Position numbers and translations under genes: made by a program
Source: Streptomyces lienomycini
GTDB taxonomy: Bacteria > Actinomycetota > Actinomycetes > Streptomycetales > Streptomycetaceae
DNA length: 64,000 nucleotides
NCBI RefSeq assembly: GCF_027947595.1
Contig: NZ_CP116257.1
Location: forward strand, 6,260,001-6,324,000
Direction: 5' to 3'
In this document: positions 1 to 8,941 of the stretch, one piece after another
How positions within the stretch are numbered: the stretch's first letter is position 1
How the letters are laid out: every line of letters begins with the position of its first letter
The notes under the pieces: generated by a model
Seen by the model: the letters and a program-made list of their open reading frames with translations, nothing else
Databases searched by the model: none
Told to the model about the DNA's origin: nothing

Positions 1-1878
1 GCCGGTCCAGCCGTCGACGAAGACGACGTCGGCCGGGTCGTGATGGGCGGCCAGCCAGCGCAGCGCGTTGGCGTCGATGCCGCGGCCCCGGACGATCGAC
101 ACGGCGTAGTGAGGGAGGTCGAGACCATGACGGAACTGCGCCCAGCGGCGCATCAGAACGCCGACGGGGGTGCCCGCGCGGGCCAGGGAGACCAGGACGG
201 GACGGGGCGACCGCTCGGCGAGCACGACCTCGGTGACGGCGCCGACGGCACGCGCGAGCCGTGCGGCCGACGCCTCCAGCGCCGCGTGGAACAGCTGCTG
301 GTACTGCTCGCTGGGCTGGTACTCCACGGGCAGCGACTCGGCGTAGTGCGCGCCGCCGCTCTGGATCGCCTCCTCGCGTTCCTCGGTCGGCGCCTCCAGC
401 GTCACCCGCGAGAGGTCCTGGAGCAGCCAGCCGACCTCGTCGGGCGCGTACGAGGAGAAGGCGGGGCCGCGCAGGGGCTCGGGCAGCATCGGGGGCCTTT
501 CGGGGGCGCGCGGAGGGCGCGGAACGTACGAGGGGACGACCGCGAGCAGGACGTGCGGGACGTGGGCGGCGAGCCGGGCCGTCAGTCCGTCGGGGGCGTG
601 CAGCGCGGGGGTGTCGGCGGCCGAGTCGACGACCGCGACGACGGCGTCGAACCCGGCGCCCGCCACGTTGTAGGCGTAGCGCTCACCGGGGCCGTCGGCC
701 GGGTCGTCGTGCGCGGGGAAGACCAGGCGGGTGCGTATCGCGTAGCCGGGGTCGTCCACCGCCAGGACGGGAGAGCGGGTGGTGGTGGAGTAGCGGACCT
801 CGGCGTCGACGGCCTGCTCGAGGGCGTGGGCCAGCCGGAGGGGGGCGTACATGAGTTCCTCGAAGCCGAGGACGAGGACGCGTCGGGCGCCGGCGGGCAG
901 CGCCTCGGCGATCCGGGCCGCCATGCCGGGCAGGGCGTCCTCCAGCCGGTCCCGGTGGGCGGCGGTGAAGCCGTGCCGCCCGCCGTCGGGCACGTCGTGG
1001 GGCCAGCACAGCTCGACGCGCTGGGCGGAGCCGGGCGCGGCCCCGGCCGACGCCGCGTTCGGCGCACCGGCTCGCTGCTCGGTGGGCGCGGTGGGCGACG
1101 CCTCGTGGCGGGCGACCAGTTCCTGGCCCTTCTCCAGCACTCCCGGCGGGAGTCGGACGGTGCCGGAGGCGGTGGTCACCAGGTCCACGCGGGCGCCGAT
1201 CTCCCGGGCGAAGTCGTCGAGCCGGCCGGCGTCCGCGGGCGAGCGCATGTCGACCAGGGCGACCACGACGTACCGCTTGCGGGGATAGCGCTCGTGCAGG
1301 GCGCGGACGGTGTTGAGCACCGTGTTGCCGGTGGAGAACTCGTCGTCGACGAGGACCAGTGGTCCGTCACCGGCCAGCAGCGCCGGGTCCTCCGGGAGCA
1401 GGAGGTGGGAGGTGGCGTGCGAGTGGGACTCCTCGAAGCCGCCCGCCCGTGCGACGGTGGCGACCGGGCGTCGGGTGGAGTGCAAGTAGGGGGCGGGGCC
1501 CAGACCGTCGGCGACGGAGTGACCGAGTCCGGTGGCGGTCTCGGCGTAGCCGAGGACGACCGCGCGTCGGGCGGCTGCGGCACCGAGCAGCTCGCGCACG
1601 CGTCGGCCGAGGGCGACACCGTGGCCGTACACGACGGAGGGCGACTGCGGGACGTGCTTGCCGAGCACGTGGGAGACGAGCAGGTGCGCCCGCTTGGGGT
1701 TGCGGCGCAGGGCCAGCCCCAGCAGGCCGGTCAGCGTGTCGTCGCCGGTGAGTTCGACGCCGAGCCGGTCGGCGACCCAGCTGCCGGACCACACTCCGGG
1801 GGGCCGCTCGGTGGACCACTCGGCGGGCCTCTCCGCGGTCCCGTCGGCCCGCCCCTCGGCGTGCGCCCTCTCGGTCAT
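1..1878 (-). CDS. Phosphoribosyltransferase/TRSP protein fused to StiP-type cysteine protease (partial, runs off window)
   Basis: The reading frame is open without a stop from ATG 1878 to the window edge (626 codons, 3' end missing). The N-terminal half shows a PRTase-type motif, LVLVDDEFSTGNTVL (about residue 180), and then a TRSP-type C-terminal region. From about residue 464 the sequence changes to one resembling the StiP cysteine protease family (PVLVSLARAGTPVGVLM, VFVDGWTG). In other genomes I know these as separate neighbouring genes of Ter stress clusters, proposed to make or process a nucleotide-like compound. An internal ATG at 489 has a modest GAAAGG upstream, so an internal start is possible. 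The chosen start has GGGAGG nine bases upstream; ATG 1929 (AGGA upstream) is an alternative. The aldolase-like gene 2018-3184 lies just upstream on the same strand, so an operon is likely. Confidence 0.75.
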   Translation of the reverse strand, partial: MTERAHAEGRADGTAERPAEWSTERPPGVWSGSWVADRLGVELTGDDTLTGLLGLALRRNPKRAHLLVSHVLGKHVPQSPSVVYGHGVALGRRVRELLGAAAARRAVVLGYAETATGLGHSVADGLGPAPYLHSTRRPVATVARAGGFEESHSHATSHLLLPEDPALLAGDGPLVLVDDEFSTGNTVLNTVRALHERYPRKRYVVVALVDMRSPADAGRLDDFAREIGARVDLVTTASGTVRLPPGVLEKGQELVARHEASPTAPTEQRAGAPNAASAGAAPGSAQRVELCWPHDVPDGGRHGFTAAHRDRLEDALPGMAARIAEALPAGARRVLVLGFEELMYAPLRLAHALEQAVDAEVRYSTTTRSPVLAVDDPGYAIRTRLVFPAHDDPADGPGERYAYNVAGAGFDAVVAVVDSAADTPALHAPDGLTARLAAHVPHVLLAVVPSYVPRPPRAPERPPMLPEPLRGPAFSSYAPDEVGWLLQDLSRVTLEAPTEEREEAIQSGGAHYAESLPVEYQPSEQYQQLFHAALEASAARLARAVGAVTEVVLAERSPRPVLVSLARAGTPVGVLMRRWAQFRHGLDLPHYAVSIVRGRGIDANALRWLAAHHDPADVVFVDGWTG

Positions 1879-1935
1879 GTAGTCGTGCCTCCCGTTGTCC
1901 ACCGCGTCATGGCTTCTGGCGTCGGTCATGGATTC

Positions 1936-2025
1936 CTGGCGTTGGTCGTCCGGCGTTCGATCGTCCGGCGTTCGATCGTCCGGGGGTCGGTCGTCCCGGG
2001 GTCGGTCGTCCCGGGGTTCAGTCGG
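1936..2025. repeat. 15-bp tandem repeat, about six imperfect copies
   Basis: Units begin at 1936, 1951, 1966, 1981, 1996 and 2011. The two units at 1951 and 1966 are identical (CGGCGTTCGATCGTC). The last unit contains the stop codon of the HpcH/HpaI-like gene (2018-2020). The array fills most of the 139-bp gap before the next gene of the operon. No coding function is apparent; it looks like a slippage-derived array just past a gene end. Confidence 0.85.
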
Positions 2026-3184
2026 AGAGGCCGGCGGCGAGCAGTTCGACGAAGCCGACGTCCTCGTTCGCCACCCCGAAGATCTCTGCACGCAGCAGTG
2101 TCCTCTCGGCCCAGGCGCGGTGCGGCTTCACCTCGTTCATCTTGTTGGTGTACGCCGACCTCATGACACCGCCGCCGCACCGTTCGGGGCGCAGGATGTC
2201 CTGGGCGTCGCTGAACTCCTCGTGGCTGACCACGGACAGCGCGTGCACGGGGAGCACGTGGGAGGGGTGGATGCAGGTCTTGCCGAGCAGACCGTTGGCG
2301 CGGTCCAGGGAGATCTCCCGCAGCAGGCCGTCCATCGAGTGCTCGATGAGCTTCTGGCGCAGTTCGACCGCCTGTCCCTCCAGGAAGGGACTCTGCCGCA
2401 GTTGCGGTTTGAACATCCGCTCCTGGACGCGGAAGTACTCCCACACCGGTCCGGTCACCGTGAACCCGGTGCCGTCGGCGCGGGCGAGCATGTTCACCAC
2501 GTCGGCGATCACGGAGGCGACGATCTGGACGTCGTAGGCCGTCATGTCGGGGCCCCTGCGCAGCCCGTAGGAGGAGCAGAAGTCGGTCACGCCGAGCCGC
2601 AGGGCCAGGACCCGGTCGCGGTACTTGTCGACCGCGCGGAAGATGCCCTCCAGGGTCTGTACCCGGGTCTCCCGGTAGAGGAGGTCCGGGGACTCGAGGA
2701 CGGGCATGGCGAAGAGCCTGTGGCCGCTGCCCGCCTCGGCGGCGGCAAGCGCCTCCAGGAAGGGGATGCCGCGTTCCTCGGTGAACTTCGGCAGTACGAA
2801 TCCGGACAGCAGCCGTACGGCGGGGCCGAGGCGCCGGACGAGGTCGGGTATCTGCTCGGGGGTGCGGACCCGGATGAACAGGAGGGGTGCGTCGTGGTCG
2901 GAACGTTTCGCCAGTTCCGTGAGCTGGCGGACGAGGTTCGCCTCGCCGACGGGCACGTCGGCGTCGTCGATCGAGTCCTCCAGGCACAGCACCATCGACA
3001 CCAGCCCGCGCGCGCCCTGCTTCAGGATGTCGTCGGCGAGGTTCGGTCTGGTGGCCGGGCTGTAGAGCGTGGCGCCCAGGGCCGCGGACAGCAGCCGGGC
3101 CGGTGAGTCCGCCGTGAAGGAGCAGGGCTCCTGATGAAAGAGACGCTCGCGCACATCAGGGGCTATCTGTCCGAAGTGACGCAT
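2018..3184 (-). CDS. HpcH/HpaI aldolase / citrate lyase beta-like protein of the Ter cluster
   Basis: 388 residues. A TIM-barrel C-C lyase of the HpcH/HpaI/CitE superfamily is indicated by MVLCLEDSIDDADV (about residues 83-96, acidic metal/substrate residues), the barrel strand LFAMPVLESPDLLY and CIHPSHV near the C-terminus, a typical CitE-family signature. Members of this subgroup occur with TerD, PRTase and StiP genes, where they are inferred to join a biosynthetic module; the substrate is unknown. The start is ATG 3184. It faces the TerD gene at 3393 across a 208-bp divergent promoter region. The stop lies inside the 15-bp tandem repeat. Confidence 0.85.
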   Translation of the reverse strand: MRHFGQIAPDVRERLFHQEPCSFTADSPARLLSAALGATLYSPATRPNLADDILKQGARGLVSMVLCLEDSIDDADVPVGEANLVRQLTELAKRSDHDAPLLFIRVRTPEQIPDLVRRLGPAVRLLSGFVLPKFTEERGIPFLEALAAAEAGSGHRLFAMPVLESPDLLYRETRVQTLEGIFRAVDKYRDRVLALRLGVTDFCSSYGLRRGPDMTAYDVQIVASVIADVVNMLARADGTGFTVTGPVWEYFRVQERMFKPQLRQSPFLEGQAVELRQKLIEHSMDGLLREISLDRANGLLGKTCIHPSHVLPVHALSVVSHEEFSDAQDILRPERCGGGVMRSAYTNKMNEVKPHRAWAERTLLRAEIFGVANEDVGFVELLAAGLSD

Positions 3185-3392
3185 TTAAACTCCCCCGTGG
3201 TGTCTGGGCGGCCTGTGAACCGTCGAAAGGTGGCCGGTAATAGTACGTACGCATCCGTGTCGGAGGTTCCCACCGGGCATGAATTCCAGGTAACCCGGCC
3301 ATGTCGGCAACGGCGACCCGGGGTGGGCGGACACGAGTCGAGTACCCGCCCCCGCATTGTCGTGACCAGGACCGAGAGGGCAGGATGACGGC

Positions 3393-4355
3393 ATGACGCA
3401 CGCGATGCTGAAGGGGTCGAACGTCCCGCTGCAAGCCACCACGGTACGCGCCGTGCTGCGCTGGACACCCGGGCAGGGGGTTCCGGACGTCGACGCCTCC
3501 GCGTTGCTGCTGGGTCCGGACGGCCGCGTGCGTTCCGACGAGGACTTCGTCTTCTACAACCAGCCCCGGCACCCCTCCGGCCAGGTCTGGCGACTGGGCA
3601 AGAAGCGGGTCGCCGAGGGGCTGACCGACACGATCCAGACAGACCTCTTTGGGGTGGAGCCCTCCGTGGGCCGCATCCTGCTGGTCGCCTCGGCCGACGG
3701 TGTGGCCTTCGACCGGGTCCGGTCGCTGCGCATCCTGCTGCACGACGCCACGACCGACGTGGAACCGCTGGCGTACTTCGACGTGAAACCGGAGACCGGC
3801 CAGGAGACGGCGCTGATCTGCGGCGAGCTGTACCGGCGCGGGGACGGCTGGAAGTTCCGGGCGCTGGGCGAGGGCTACTCCAACGGGCTCAGGGGCCTGG
3901 CGACCGACTTCGGCATCTCGGTGGACGAGTCCGAGGGCGCGGACGACCCCGTGTCGGCCCGGCGCCCCGATCCGGCCCCGTCCATGCCCGCATCGTCCAT
4001 GCCCGCCCCGCCCGTGCCCGCTTCGCCCGCGCCCGCTTCGCCGGTGGTCGGTCCCGACCACCCGACGACCGTGCAGCCACTCCCGGGGGCCTCACGGCCG
4101 CTGCCGCCGGAGCAGCCCGCCGGCGTACCGGCGCAGCCCGCGTACGGCTATCCGCAGCAGACTCCGGCGACCCAGCCCGCCTACGGCTATCCGCAGGCGA
4201 CCGCGGGACTGCCCGGGTACGGGTATCCGCAGGCGCCCGCCGCGGCCGGGGCCACGGGGGCGCAGTCCGGTTACGGCTATCCGCAGCCGGTCGCCGGGGC
4301 ACCCGATCCGGACTTCCGGCTGCCCCCGCAGGGGCCGCAGTTCATCGGCAGGTAG
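3393..4355 (+). CDS. TerD-family protein with Pro-rich GYPQ-repeat C-terminus
   Basis: 320 residues. Residues 1-190 form a TerD domain ([48 protein letters not shown]; the [16 protein letters not shown] end motif). TerD domains bind calcium and act in tellurite and other stress responses. The typical GxGDDE loop of the two other TerD proteins here is not preserved, so calcium binding may differ. The rest is low-complexity Pro/Ala sequence ending in four AYGYPQ-like repeats, probably an unstructured or interaction tail. The gene is divergent from the HpcH-like operon and convergent with the TerA-like gene (10 bp apart). Confidence 0.88.
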   Translation: MTHAMLKGSNVPLQATTVRAVLRWTPGQGVPDVDASALLLGPDGRVRSDEDFVFYNQPRHPSGQVWRLGKKRVAEGLTDTIQTDLFGVEPSVGRILLVASADGVAFDRVRSLRILLHDATTDVEPLAYFDVKPETGQETALICGELYRRGDGWKFRALGEGYSNGLRGLATDFGISVDESEGADDPVSARRPDPAPSMPASSMPAPPVPASPAPASPVVGPDHPTTVQPLPGASRPLPPEQPAGVPAQPAYGYPQQTPATQPAYGYPQATAGLPGYGYPQAPAAAGATGAQSGYGYPQPVAGAPDPDFRLPPQGPQFIGR

Positions 4356-4365
4356 CCGCCGGGGC

Positions 4366-5115
4366 CTATCGCTCGGCCTTGCTCTTGTGCCCCCGGCCCC
4401 ACTGCAGGCCCCATCCGTACAACCGGTCCAGTTCGCCCTGGAAGCCGTACACGAACTTCACCTCGCGGCGGACGAGTATCTCGTCCTTGACGTTCTCGAT
4501 CATCACCACCGCGCAGGACCGGGCCTGCGGGTGCCGCTCGTCGAGGCCGATCTCGATGCGGGGGCCGTTGCTCGGGTAGAGCGTGACGACGGCGTGCGTC
4601 CGGTCGAAGGCGGGGGTCTGGTCGTAGATGTAGGCGAAGACCAGGAGGCGCTTGATGGCGTCCTTGTGGTCGAGGTTGACGTACATCGTCTCGCCGGAGG
4701 CCGAGCCGAACCGGTCGTCGCCGCTGAGCTTGACGTAGGGCGGGTCGTTGACGTCGCCGAGGAAGCCGCCGAGGGGCTGGACCACCCCGCGGGTGCCGTC
4801 CTTCAGTTCGTAGAGGCAGCCGAGGTCGAGGTCGACGTTGACCATGCTCTGGCTGTGGGCGACGACCTCGGGAGGCTTGAGCGCCTTGAAGGGGTGCCGC
4901 AGCAGGCTCTCGCGCTGGATGCCCTGTATGTCGGAGGTGCGCATGCGCCAGCTCAGGTTGATGCGCAGATGCCCGGTGGCCGCGCCCTGCCGGGTCAGGG
5001 ACACCTGGCTGTGCCGTTTGGTCAGCTGTATGGAGTTGGTCGCCGCACTGCCCGAGTCGAACTCGGGCTCGCGGCCGCGCCACAGCCCGTCCAAGAAGCC
5101 CATTCCCGCCCCCAC
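4366..5115 (-). CDS. TerA-like tellurium resistance family protein
   Basis: 249 residues. The sequence (NSIQLTKRHSQVSLTRQG near the start, then VNVDLDLGCLYELKDGT, SGETMYVNLDH, FAYIYDQTPAFDRTHAVVTL) matches the TerA-like branch of the TerD superfamily, in which a beta-rich domain resembles TerD without its canonical calcium loop. No signal peptide or membrane segment is visible. It lies downstream of the DUF475 membrane protein gene, from which it is separated by a strong hairpin (5133-5171), and converges with the TerD/GYPQ gene. It probably serves the same membrane-associated stress complex. Family assignment is good; molecular function is unknown. Confidence 0.75.
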   Translation of the reverse strand: MGAGMGFLDGLWRGREPEFDSGSAATNSIQLTKRHSQVSLTRQGAATGHLRINLSWRMRTSDIQGIQRESLLRHPFKALKPPEVVAHSQSMVNVDLDLGCLYELKDGTRGVVQPLGGFLGDVNDPPYVKLSGDDRFGSASGETMYVNLDHKDAIKRLLVFAYIYDQTPAFDRTHAVVTLYPSNGPRIEIGLDERHPQARSCAVVMIENVKDEILVRREVKFVYGFQGELDRLYGWGLQWGRGHKSKAER

Positions 5116-5132
5116 CTTCCCGTCACCGCCGA

Positions 5133-5171
5133 CGGGGCGGCCCCGAGGAGTCGTCCTCGTCGGCCGCCCCG
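5133..5171 (-). terminator. Compound hairpin after the DUF475 gene
   Basis: An outer 10-bp perfect stem (CGGGGCGGCC / GGCCGCCCCG, 5133-5142 and 5162-5171) encloses an inner 6-bp stem (CGAGGA / TCCTCG, 5144-5149 and 5154-5159). It sits 85 bp past the DUF475 stop and just upstream of the TerA-like start, so it probably reduces readthrough between them. There is no U-tract, which is common in Streptomyces terminators. Confidence 0.6.
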
Positions 5172-5255
5172 CACAGAGCGTTCCTCGCCCGGGCCCCGTT
5201 CACACCAGAGGTACGGGCGCACCGGGGGCGCACCCGACCCGGGATCGAAGGGGTC

Positions 5256-6398
5256 TCACACCCCGGAGGAGACCTCCGCCTTCTCCTGGTCGCCGTCTCC
5301 CCCGGCCGCCGCCAGTGCGCGGTTGCGGCGCACGGAGGAGAAGAAGGACCAGCCGATCAGGGCGACGCCGACGAGGCCGGTGATGATCTCGTGGATCTCG
5401 TACTGGATGGTGACCAGCAGGATCACGGCGAGGGCGCCGATGGCGTAGTGGGCGCCGTGCTCCAGGTAGACGTAGTCGTCGAGGGTGCCCTGGCGGACCA
5501 GGTAGACCGTGAGCGACCGGACGTACATGGCGCCGATGCCCAGGCCGAGGGCCATCAGGACGATGTCGTTGGTGATGGCGAAGGCGCCGATGACACCGTC
5601 GAAGGAGAAGGACGCGTCCAGGACCTCGAGGTAGAGGAACATGAAGAACGCGGCCTTGCCGGCCAGCGCGACGGCCGACTTGGGCTTGCCGGTGCGCGCG
5701 GCCTTCTCCTCCTCCTCGTGCTCGCGTTCCTCCTCCTCTTCGAGTTTGTCCTCGAAGTAGCCGGAGAGTCCGCCGACGATCATGTAGGTGATCAACCCGG
5801 CGATACCCGCGAGCAGAACGGTTTCCGCCTTGTCGGCGTGTGCGCCCCCGTGCTGGTGGGCGTGGGCGCCGAAGGTGATGGCGGAGACGAGGAGCACGAT
5901 CAGGGCGATGCAGACCGACAGCATGTCGACCTTGCCGAGCTTGGCCAGCGGACGCTCCAGCCAGGCCAGCCACTTGATGTCCCGGTCCTCGAAGATGAAG
6001 TCGAGGAAGATCATCAGCAGGAACATGCCACCGAACGCGGCGATGGACGGGTGGGCGTCCGTCACCAGCTCCTGATAGCGGTCCTTGTCGGTGAGCGCGA
6101 GGTCGACGGCCTCGATCGGCCCGAGCTGGGCGCTGATCGCGACGATGACGACCGGGAAGACCAGGCGCATGCCGAACACGGCGATGAGGATGCCGATGGT
6201 GAGGAAGATCTTCTGCCAGAAGGCATTCATCTTCTTCAGGATCCCGGCGTTGACCACCGCGTTGTCGAAGGACAGCGAGATCTCCATGATGGAGAGGATC
6301 GCGACGATGCCGAAGGCGGTCCACCCCCCGTAGAAGACCGCCGCGACCAGGCCGAGCGCGGTGACCGCGAACGACCAGCCGAAGGTTTTCAGAAGCAC
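5256..6398 (-). CDS. DUF475 / TerC-like integral membrane protein
   Basis: 380 residues with about nine hydrophobic segments. Two equivalent acidic motifs lie in membrane segments: SLSFDNAVVNAG (residues about 42-53) and SFSFDGVIGAF (about 268-278). They are the hallmark of the TerC/DUF475 family, whose members export or handle metal ions such as Mn2+. A charged cytoplasmic loop (KLEEEEEREHEEEEK) and a His-rich HAHQHGGAH loop lie between. It is 49 bp downstream of a terD gene on the same strand, so the two are likely co-transcribed. Known Ter models place TerC-type proteins as membrane partners for TerD proteins. Confidence 0.85.
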   Translation of the reverse strand: MLLKTFGWSFAVTALGLVAAVFYGGWTAFGIVAILSIMEISLSFDNAVVNAGILKKMNAFWQKIFLTIGILIAVFGMRLVFPVVIVAISAQLGPIEAVDLALTDKDRYQELVTDAHPSIAAFGGMFLLMIFLDFIFEDRDIKWLAWLERPLAKLGKVDMLSVCIALIVLLVSAITFGAHAHQHGGAHADKAETVLLAGIAGLITYMIVGGLSGYFEDKLEEEEEREHEEEEKAARTGKPKSAVALAGKAAFFMFLYLEVLDASFSFDGVIGAFAITNDIVLMALGLGIGAMYVRSLTVYLVRQGTLDDYVYLEHGAHYAIGALAVILLVTIQYEIHEIITGLVGVALIGWSFFSSVRRNRALAAAGGDGDQEKAEVSSGV

Positions 6399-6447
6399 TG
6401 GCTACCCAATCGTGTGTGTACGGGGCTCCCCCGCGCCGTACTCGGCT

Positions 6448-7023
6448 TTACGAAACGTTGACTCCGAAGTCTAGAGCGATGCCGCGAAGCCCCGACGCGT
6501 ACCCCTGCCCCACTGCACGGAACTTCCACTCGCCCTGGTAGCGGTAGAGCTCGCCGAAGATCATCGCGGTCTCCGTGGAGGCGTCCTCGCTGAGGTCGTA
6601 GCGGGCCAGTTCCTGGCCGTCGGCCTGGTTGACGACCCGGATGAAGGCGTTGCTGACCTGGCCGAAGGTCTGGCCGCGCTCGTCGGCCATGTGGATCGAG
6701 ACCGGGAAGACGATCTTGTCGCAGTGGGCCGGCACCTTGGAGAGGTCGACCAGCAGCGACTCGTCGTCGCCGTCGCCCTCGCCGGTGAGGTTGTCGCCCG
6801 TGTGCTCGATCGAGCCGTCCGGGCTCTTGAGCTGGTTGTAGAAGACGAACCACTCGTCGCCGAGCACCCGGCCGCTGCTGCACACGAGTGCGCTGGCGTC
6901 GAGGTCGAAGGGTGCTCCGGTGGTGGAACGCGCGTCCCAGCCGAGCCCGACCAGTACCTGTGTGAGGTTCGGTGCGGCCTTGGACAGGGAGACGTTGCCG
7001 CCCTTGGCAAGCGTGACGCCCAT
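6448..7023 (-). CDS. terD: TerD-family calcium-binding stress protein (copy 1)
   Basis: 191 residues, the usual TerD length. Signatures seen: [20 protein letters not shown], the acidic loop EGDGDDES that supplies calcium ligands, [20 protein letters not shown] and the C-terminal [16 protein letters not shown]. Cytoplasmic; contributes to tellurite/oxidative and envelope stress responses and, in streptomycetes, is implicated in development. The start ATG 7023 has GGGAGGGACC upstream. It is closely similar to the next gene upstream (7192-7767), showing tandem duplication, and is followed after 49 bp by the DUF475 gene. Confidence 0.92.
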   Translation of the reverse strand: MGVTLAKGGNVSLSKAAPNLTQVLVGLGWDARSTTGAPFDLDASALVCSSGRVLGDEWFVFYNQLKSPDGSIEHTGDNLTGEGDGDDESLLVDLSKVPAHCDKIVFPVSIHMADERGQTFGQVSNAFIRVVNQADGQELARYDLSEDASTETAMIFGELYRYQGEWKFRAVGQGYASGLRGIALDFGVNVS

Positions 7024-7066
7024 GGTGATGGTCCCTCCCCGGGTGATGGTTCTCGGGTTTCCTGCG

Positions 7067-7103
7067 CGTCCGGCGCCGCACGTAAACCGTGCGGCGCCGG
7101 ACG
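7067..7103 (-). terminator. 16-bp perfect hairpin between the two terD genes
   Basis: The arms 7067-7082 and 7088-7103 are perfectly complementary over 16 bp with a TAAAC loop. It lies 89 bp beyond the stop of the upstream terD (7192-7767) and 44 bp before the start of the downstream terD, so it should largely uncouple the two copies. Confidence 0.8.
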
Positions 7104-7191
7104 TATCGAGACCGTGGCCTCGCCGGGCGGTCGAGGCCGCCGCCCCGGTGGAGCGGTCGGCGGCGGCTCGACGCCCCGATGGTTCAGTCGC

Positions 7192-7767
7192 TCAGACGTT
7201 CACGCCGAAGTCCTGGGCGATGCCGCGCAGGCCGGAGGCGTAGCCCTGGCCGATGGCGCGGAACTTCCACTCCGCGCCGTGGCGGTACAGCTCGCCGAAG
7301 ACCATGGCGGTCTCCGTGGAAGCGTCCTCGCTCAGGTCGTAGCGGGCGATCTCGGCCTCGCCGGCCTGGTTGACGACGCGGATGAACGCGTTGCGGACCT
7401 GGCCGAAGGACTGCTGGCGGTTCTCGGCGTCGTAGATCGAGACCGGGAAGACGATCTTCTCGATGTCGGCGGGGACGGTGGCGAGGTTGATCTTGATCTG
7501 CTCGTCGTCGCCCTCGCCCTCACCGGTGATGTTGTCACCGGTGTGCTCGACCGATCCGTCCGGGCTCTTCAGGTTGTTGAAGAAGATGAAGTGCGCGTCG
7601 CTGGCGACCTTGCCGCCGCTGTTCAGCAGCAGCGCGCTGGCGTCGAGGTCGAAGTCGGTGCCGGTCGTGGTGCGGATGTCCCACCCCAGACCGACGATGA
7701 CCGCGGTCAGGCCGGGGGCCTCCTTGGTCAGCGAAACGTTGCCGCCCTTGCTGAGGCTGACTCCCAC
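7192..7767 (-). CDS. terD: TerD-family calcium-binding stress protein (copy 2)
   Basis: 191 residues with all TerD signatures: [20 protein letters not shown], the calcium loop [28 protein letters not shown] and [16 protein letters not shown]. It differs from copy 1 mainly in the middle ([20 protein letters not shown] against [20 protein letters not shown]), so the two may have partly specialised. The start ATG 7767 is preceded by AATGGAGGACTCGTGGG, giving a GGAGG ribosome site. The peroxiredoxin gene lies 153 bp upstream on the same strand. Confidence 0.92.
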   Translation of the reverse strand: MGVSLSKGGNVSLTKEAPGLTAVIVGLGWDIRTTTGTDFDLDASALLLNSGGKVASDAHFIFFNNLKSPDGSVEHTGDNITGEGEGDDEQIKINLATVPADIEKIVFPVSIYDAENRQQSFGQVRNAFIRVVNQAGEAEIARYDLSEDASTETAMVFGELYRHGAEWKFRAIGQGYASGLRGIAQDFGVNV

Positions 7768-7920
7768 GAGTCCTCCATTGGTGTCCAGGGGCCGGGTGCC
7801 CCGTAGTGCGTGGATATCGGATCAACGATTCGATCCTACTGACGGGTTCCCGTCCCCCGCAGTCCCCGGAGCCGGCGAATCACGTGGTGTCGGCCCGTGA
7901 CGCCGGTCGGCGGGCATCGG

Positions 7921-8379
7921 TCAGAGGGCGTCGAGAGCCTTCACGTACTCGGTCAGGTCGCGGGCGTCCGGCAGACCGTTGACCACGGTCCAGCGCACGA
8001 CGCCCTCCTGGTCGATGACGAAGGTGCCGCGTACGGCACAGCCCTTGTCCGCGTCGAAGACGCCGTACGCGCGCGAGACGTCGCCGTGCGGCCAGAAGTC
8101 GGACAGCAGCGGGTACTCCAGGCCCTCCTGCTCGGCGAAGACGCGCAGGGTGTGGATGGAGTCGTTGGAGACGGCGAGCACCTGGGTGTCACGGTCGGAG
8201 AACTGCGGCAGGTTGTCGCGCACCTCGCACAGCTCGCCGGTGCACACACCGGTGAAGGCGAAGGGGTAGAAGAGCAGCACGACGTTCTTCTGGCCGCGGA
8301 AGTCGGACAGCCGGACGGTCCTGCCGTGGTTGTCCTTGAGTTCGAAGTCGGGGGCCTTGTCGCCGACCTGGATCGTCAT
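7921..8379 (-). CDS. Peroxiredoxin, AhpE-like (thiol peroxidase)
   Basis: 152 residues. The AhpC/TSA thioredoxin fold is clear: [14 protein letters not shown], then the peroxidatic motif [15 protein letters not shown] with Cys46 as the likely attacking cysteine, and [14 protein letters not shown]. Its size and the absence of a C-terminal VCP motif fit the AhpE/1-Cys-like actinobacterial class; Cys51 close by could resolve. It reduces hydroperoxides, using an unidentified thiol donor. It stands between the Ter stress cluster and a DUF3052 gene, the latter separated by a hairpin at 8446-8475. Confidence 0.9.
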   Translation of the reverse strand: MTIQVGDKAPDFELKDNHGRTVRLSDFRGQKNVVLLFYPFAFTGVCTGELCEVRDNLPQFSDRDTQVLAVSNDSIHTLRVFAEQEGLEYPLLSDFWPHGDVSRAYGVFDADKGCAVRGTFVIDQEGVVRWTVVNGLPDARDLTEYVKALDAL

Positions 8380-8445
8380 GTCCCGTTCATCCCTTCCGAG
8401 GGTGGTTCGCTGGAAACACCCTACGCAGGGACGGTCGCGAACCCG

Positions 8446-8475
8446 CGGACGGGCCGACCGAGGCCGGCCCGTCCG
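8446..8475 (-). terminator. Hairpin between DUF3052 gene and peroxiredoxin gene
   Basis: An 11-bp perfect stem, CGGACGGGCCG (8446-8456) with CGGCCCGTCCG (8465-8475), and an 8-base loop. It lies 28 bp past the stop of the leftward DUF3052 gene and before the peroxiredoxin start. Confidence 0.65.
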
Positions 8476-8503
8476 GAGTCCGGGTCATGCGGAGCCCTGG
8501 GGG

Positions 8504-8941
8504 CTACCGCTTGGACTTGGCGGCCTTGGGCGTCGCCAGCCGGCTGCCGCTCCAGTCCTTTCCGACGCTGACGCTCTTGGACGCCGTCAGTCCGGCGGTC
8601 GTCGAGGCTTCGGAGATGTCGCTGGCCTCGACGTACCCGTCACGGCCGGTCTTCGGCGTGAGAAGGAGGATCGAACCGCCCTCTTCGATGTACGTGGTGG
8701 CATCCACCAGCGCATCCGTCAGGTCGCCGTCGTCGTCACGGAACCACAGCACGACGGCATCGGCCACGTCCTCGTAGTCCTCGTCCACCAGCTCGCCCTC
8801 GACGGCGCCCTCAATGGCCTCGCGGAGCTCCTGGTCGACGTCGTCGTCGTAGCCGATCTCCTGGACCACCTGCCCGGGCTGGAACCCCAGCCTGGCGGCA
8901 GGGTTCGTCCGCTCCTCCGCGTGGTCCGCGGTCGCGCTCAC
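8504..8941 (-). CDS. DUF3052 family protein
   Basis: 145 residues. A conserved actinobacterial family of unknown function, recognised by ARLGFQPGQVVQEIGYDDDV, an acidic middle (GELVDEDYEDVADAVVLWF) and SVGKDWSGSRLATPKAAKS at the C-terminus. Soluble and acidic, with no motif that suggests an activity. The GTG start at 8941 is chosen because AGGAGG stands six bases upstream; an upstream in-frame ATG lacks such a site. It is divergent from aceE across 388 bp. Confidence 0.85.
   Translation of the reverse strand: MSATADHAEERTNPAARLGFQPGQVVQEIGYDDDVDQELREAIEGAVEGELVDEDYEDVADAVVLWFRDDDGDLTDALVDATTYIEEGGSILLLTPKTGRDGYVEASDISEASTTAGLTASKSVSVGKDWSGSRLATPKAAKSKR

Noticed and set aside
40..2166. Long rightward open frame (708 codons) over the start of the window
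   Set aside because: It is the mirror of the real leftward genes in very GC-rich DNA; the translation is low-complexity Arg/Gly/Val and has no family features.
5256..7767. Manganese (yybP-ykoY) riboswitch before the TerC-like gene
   Set aside because: Only 49 bp separate it from terD and no conserved riboswitch core was seen there or upstream of terD.
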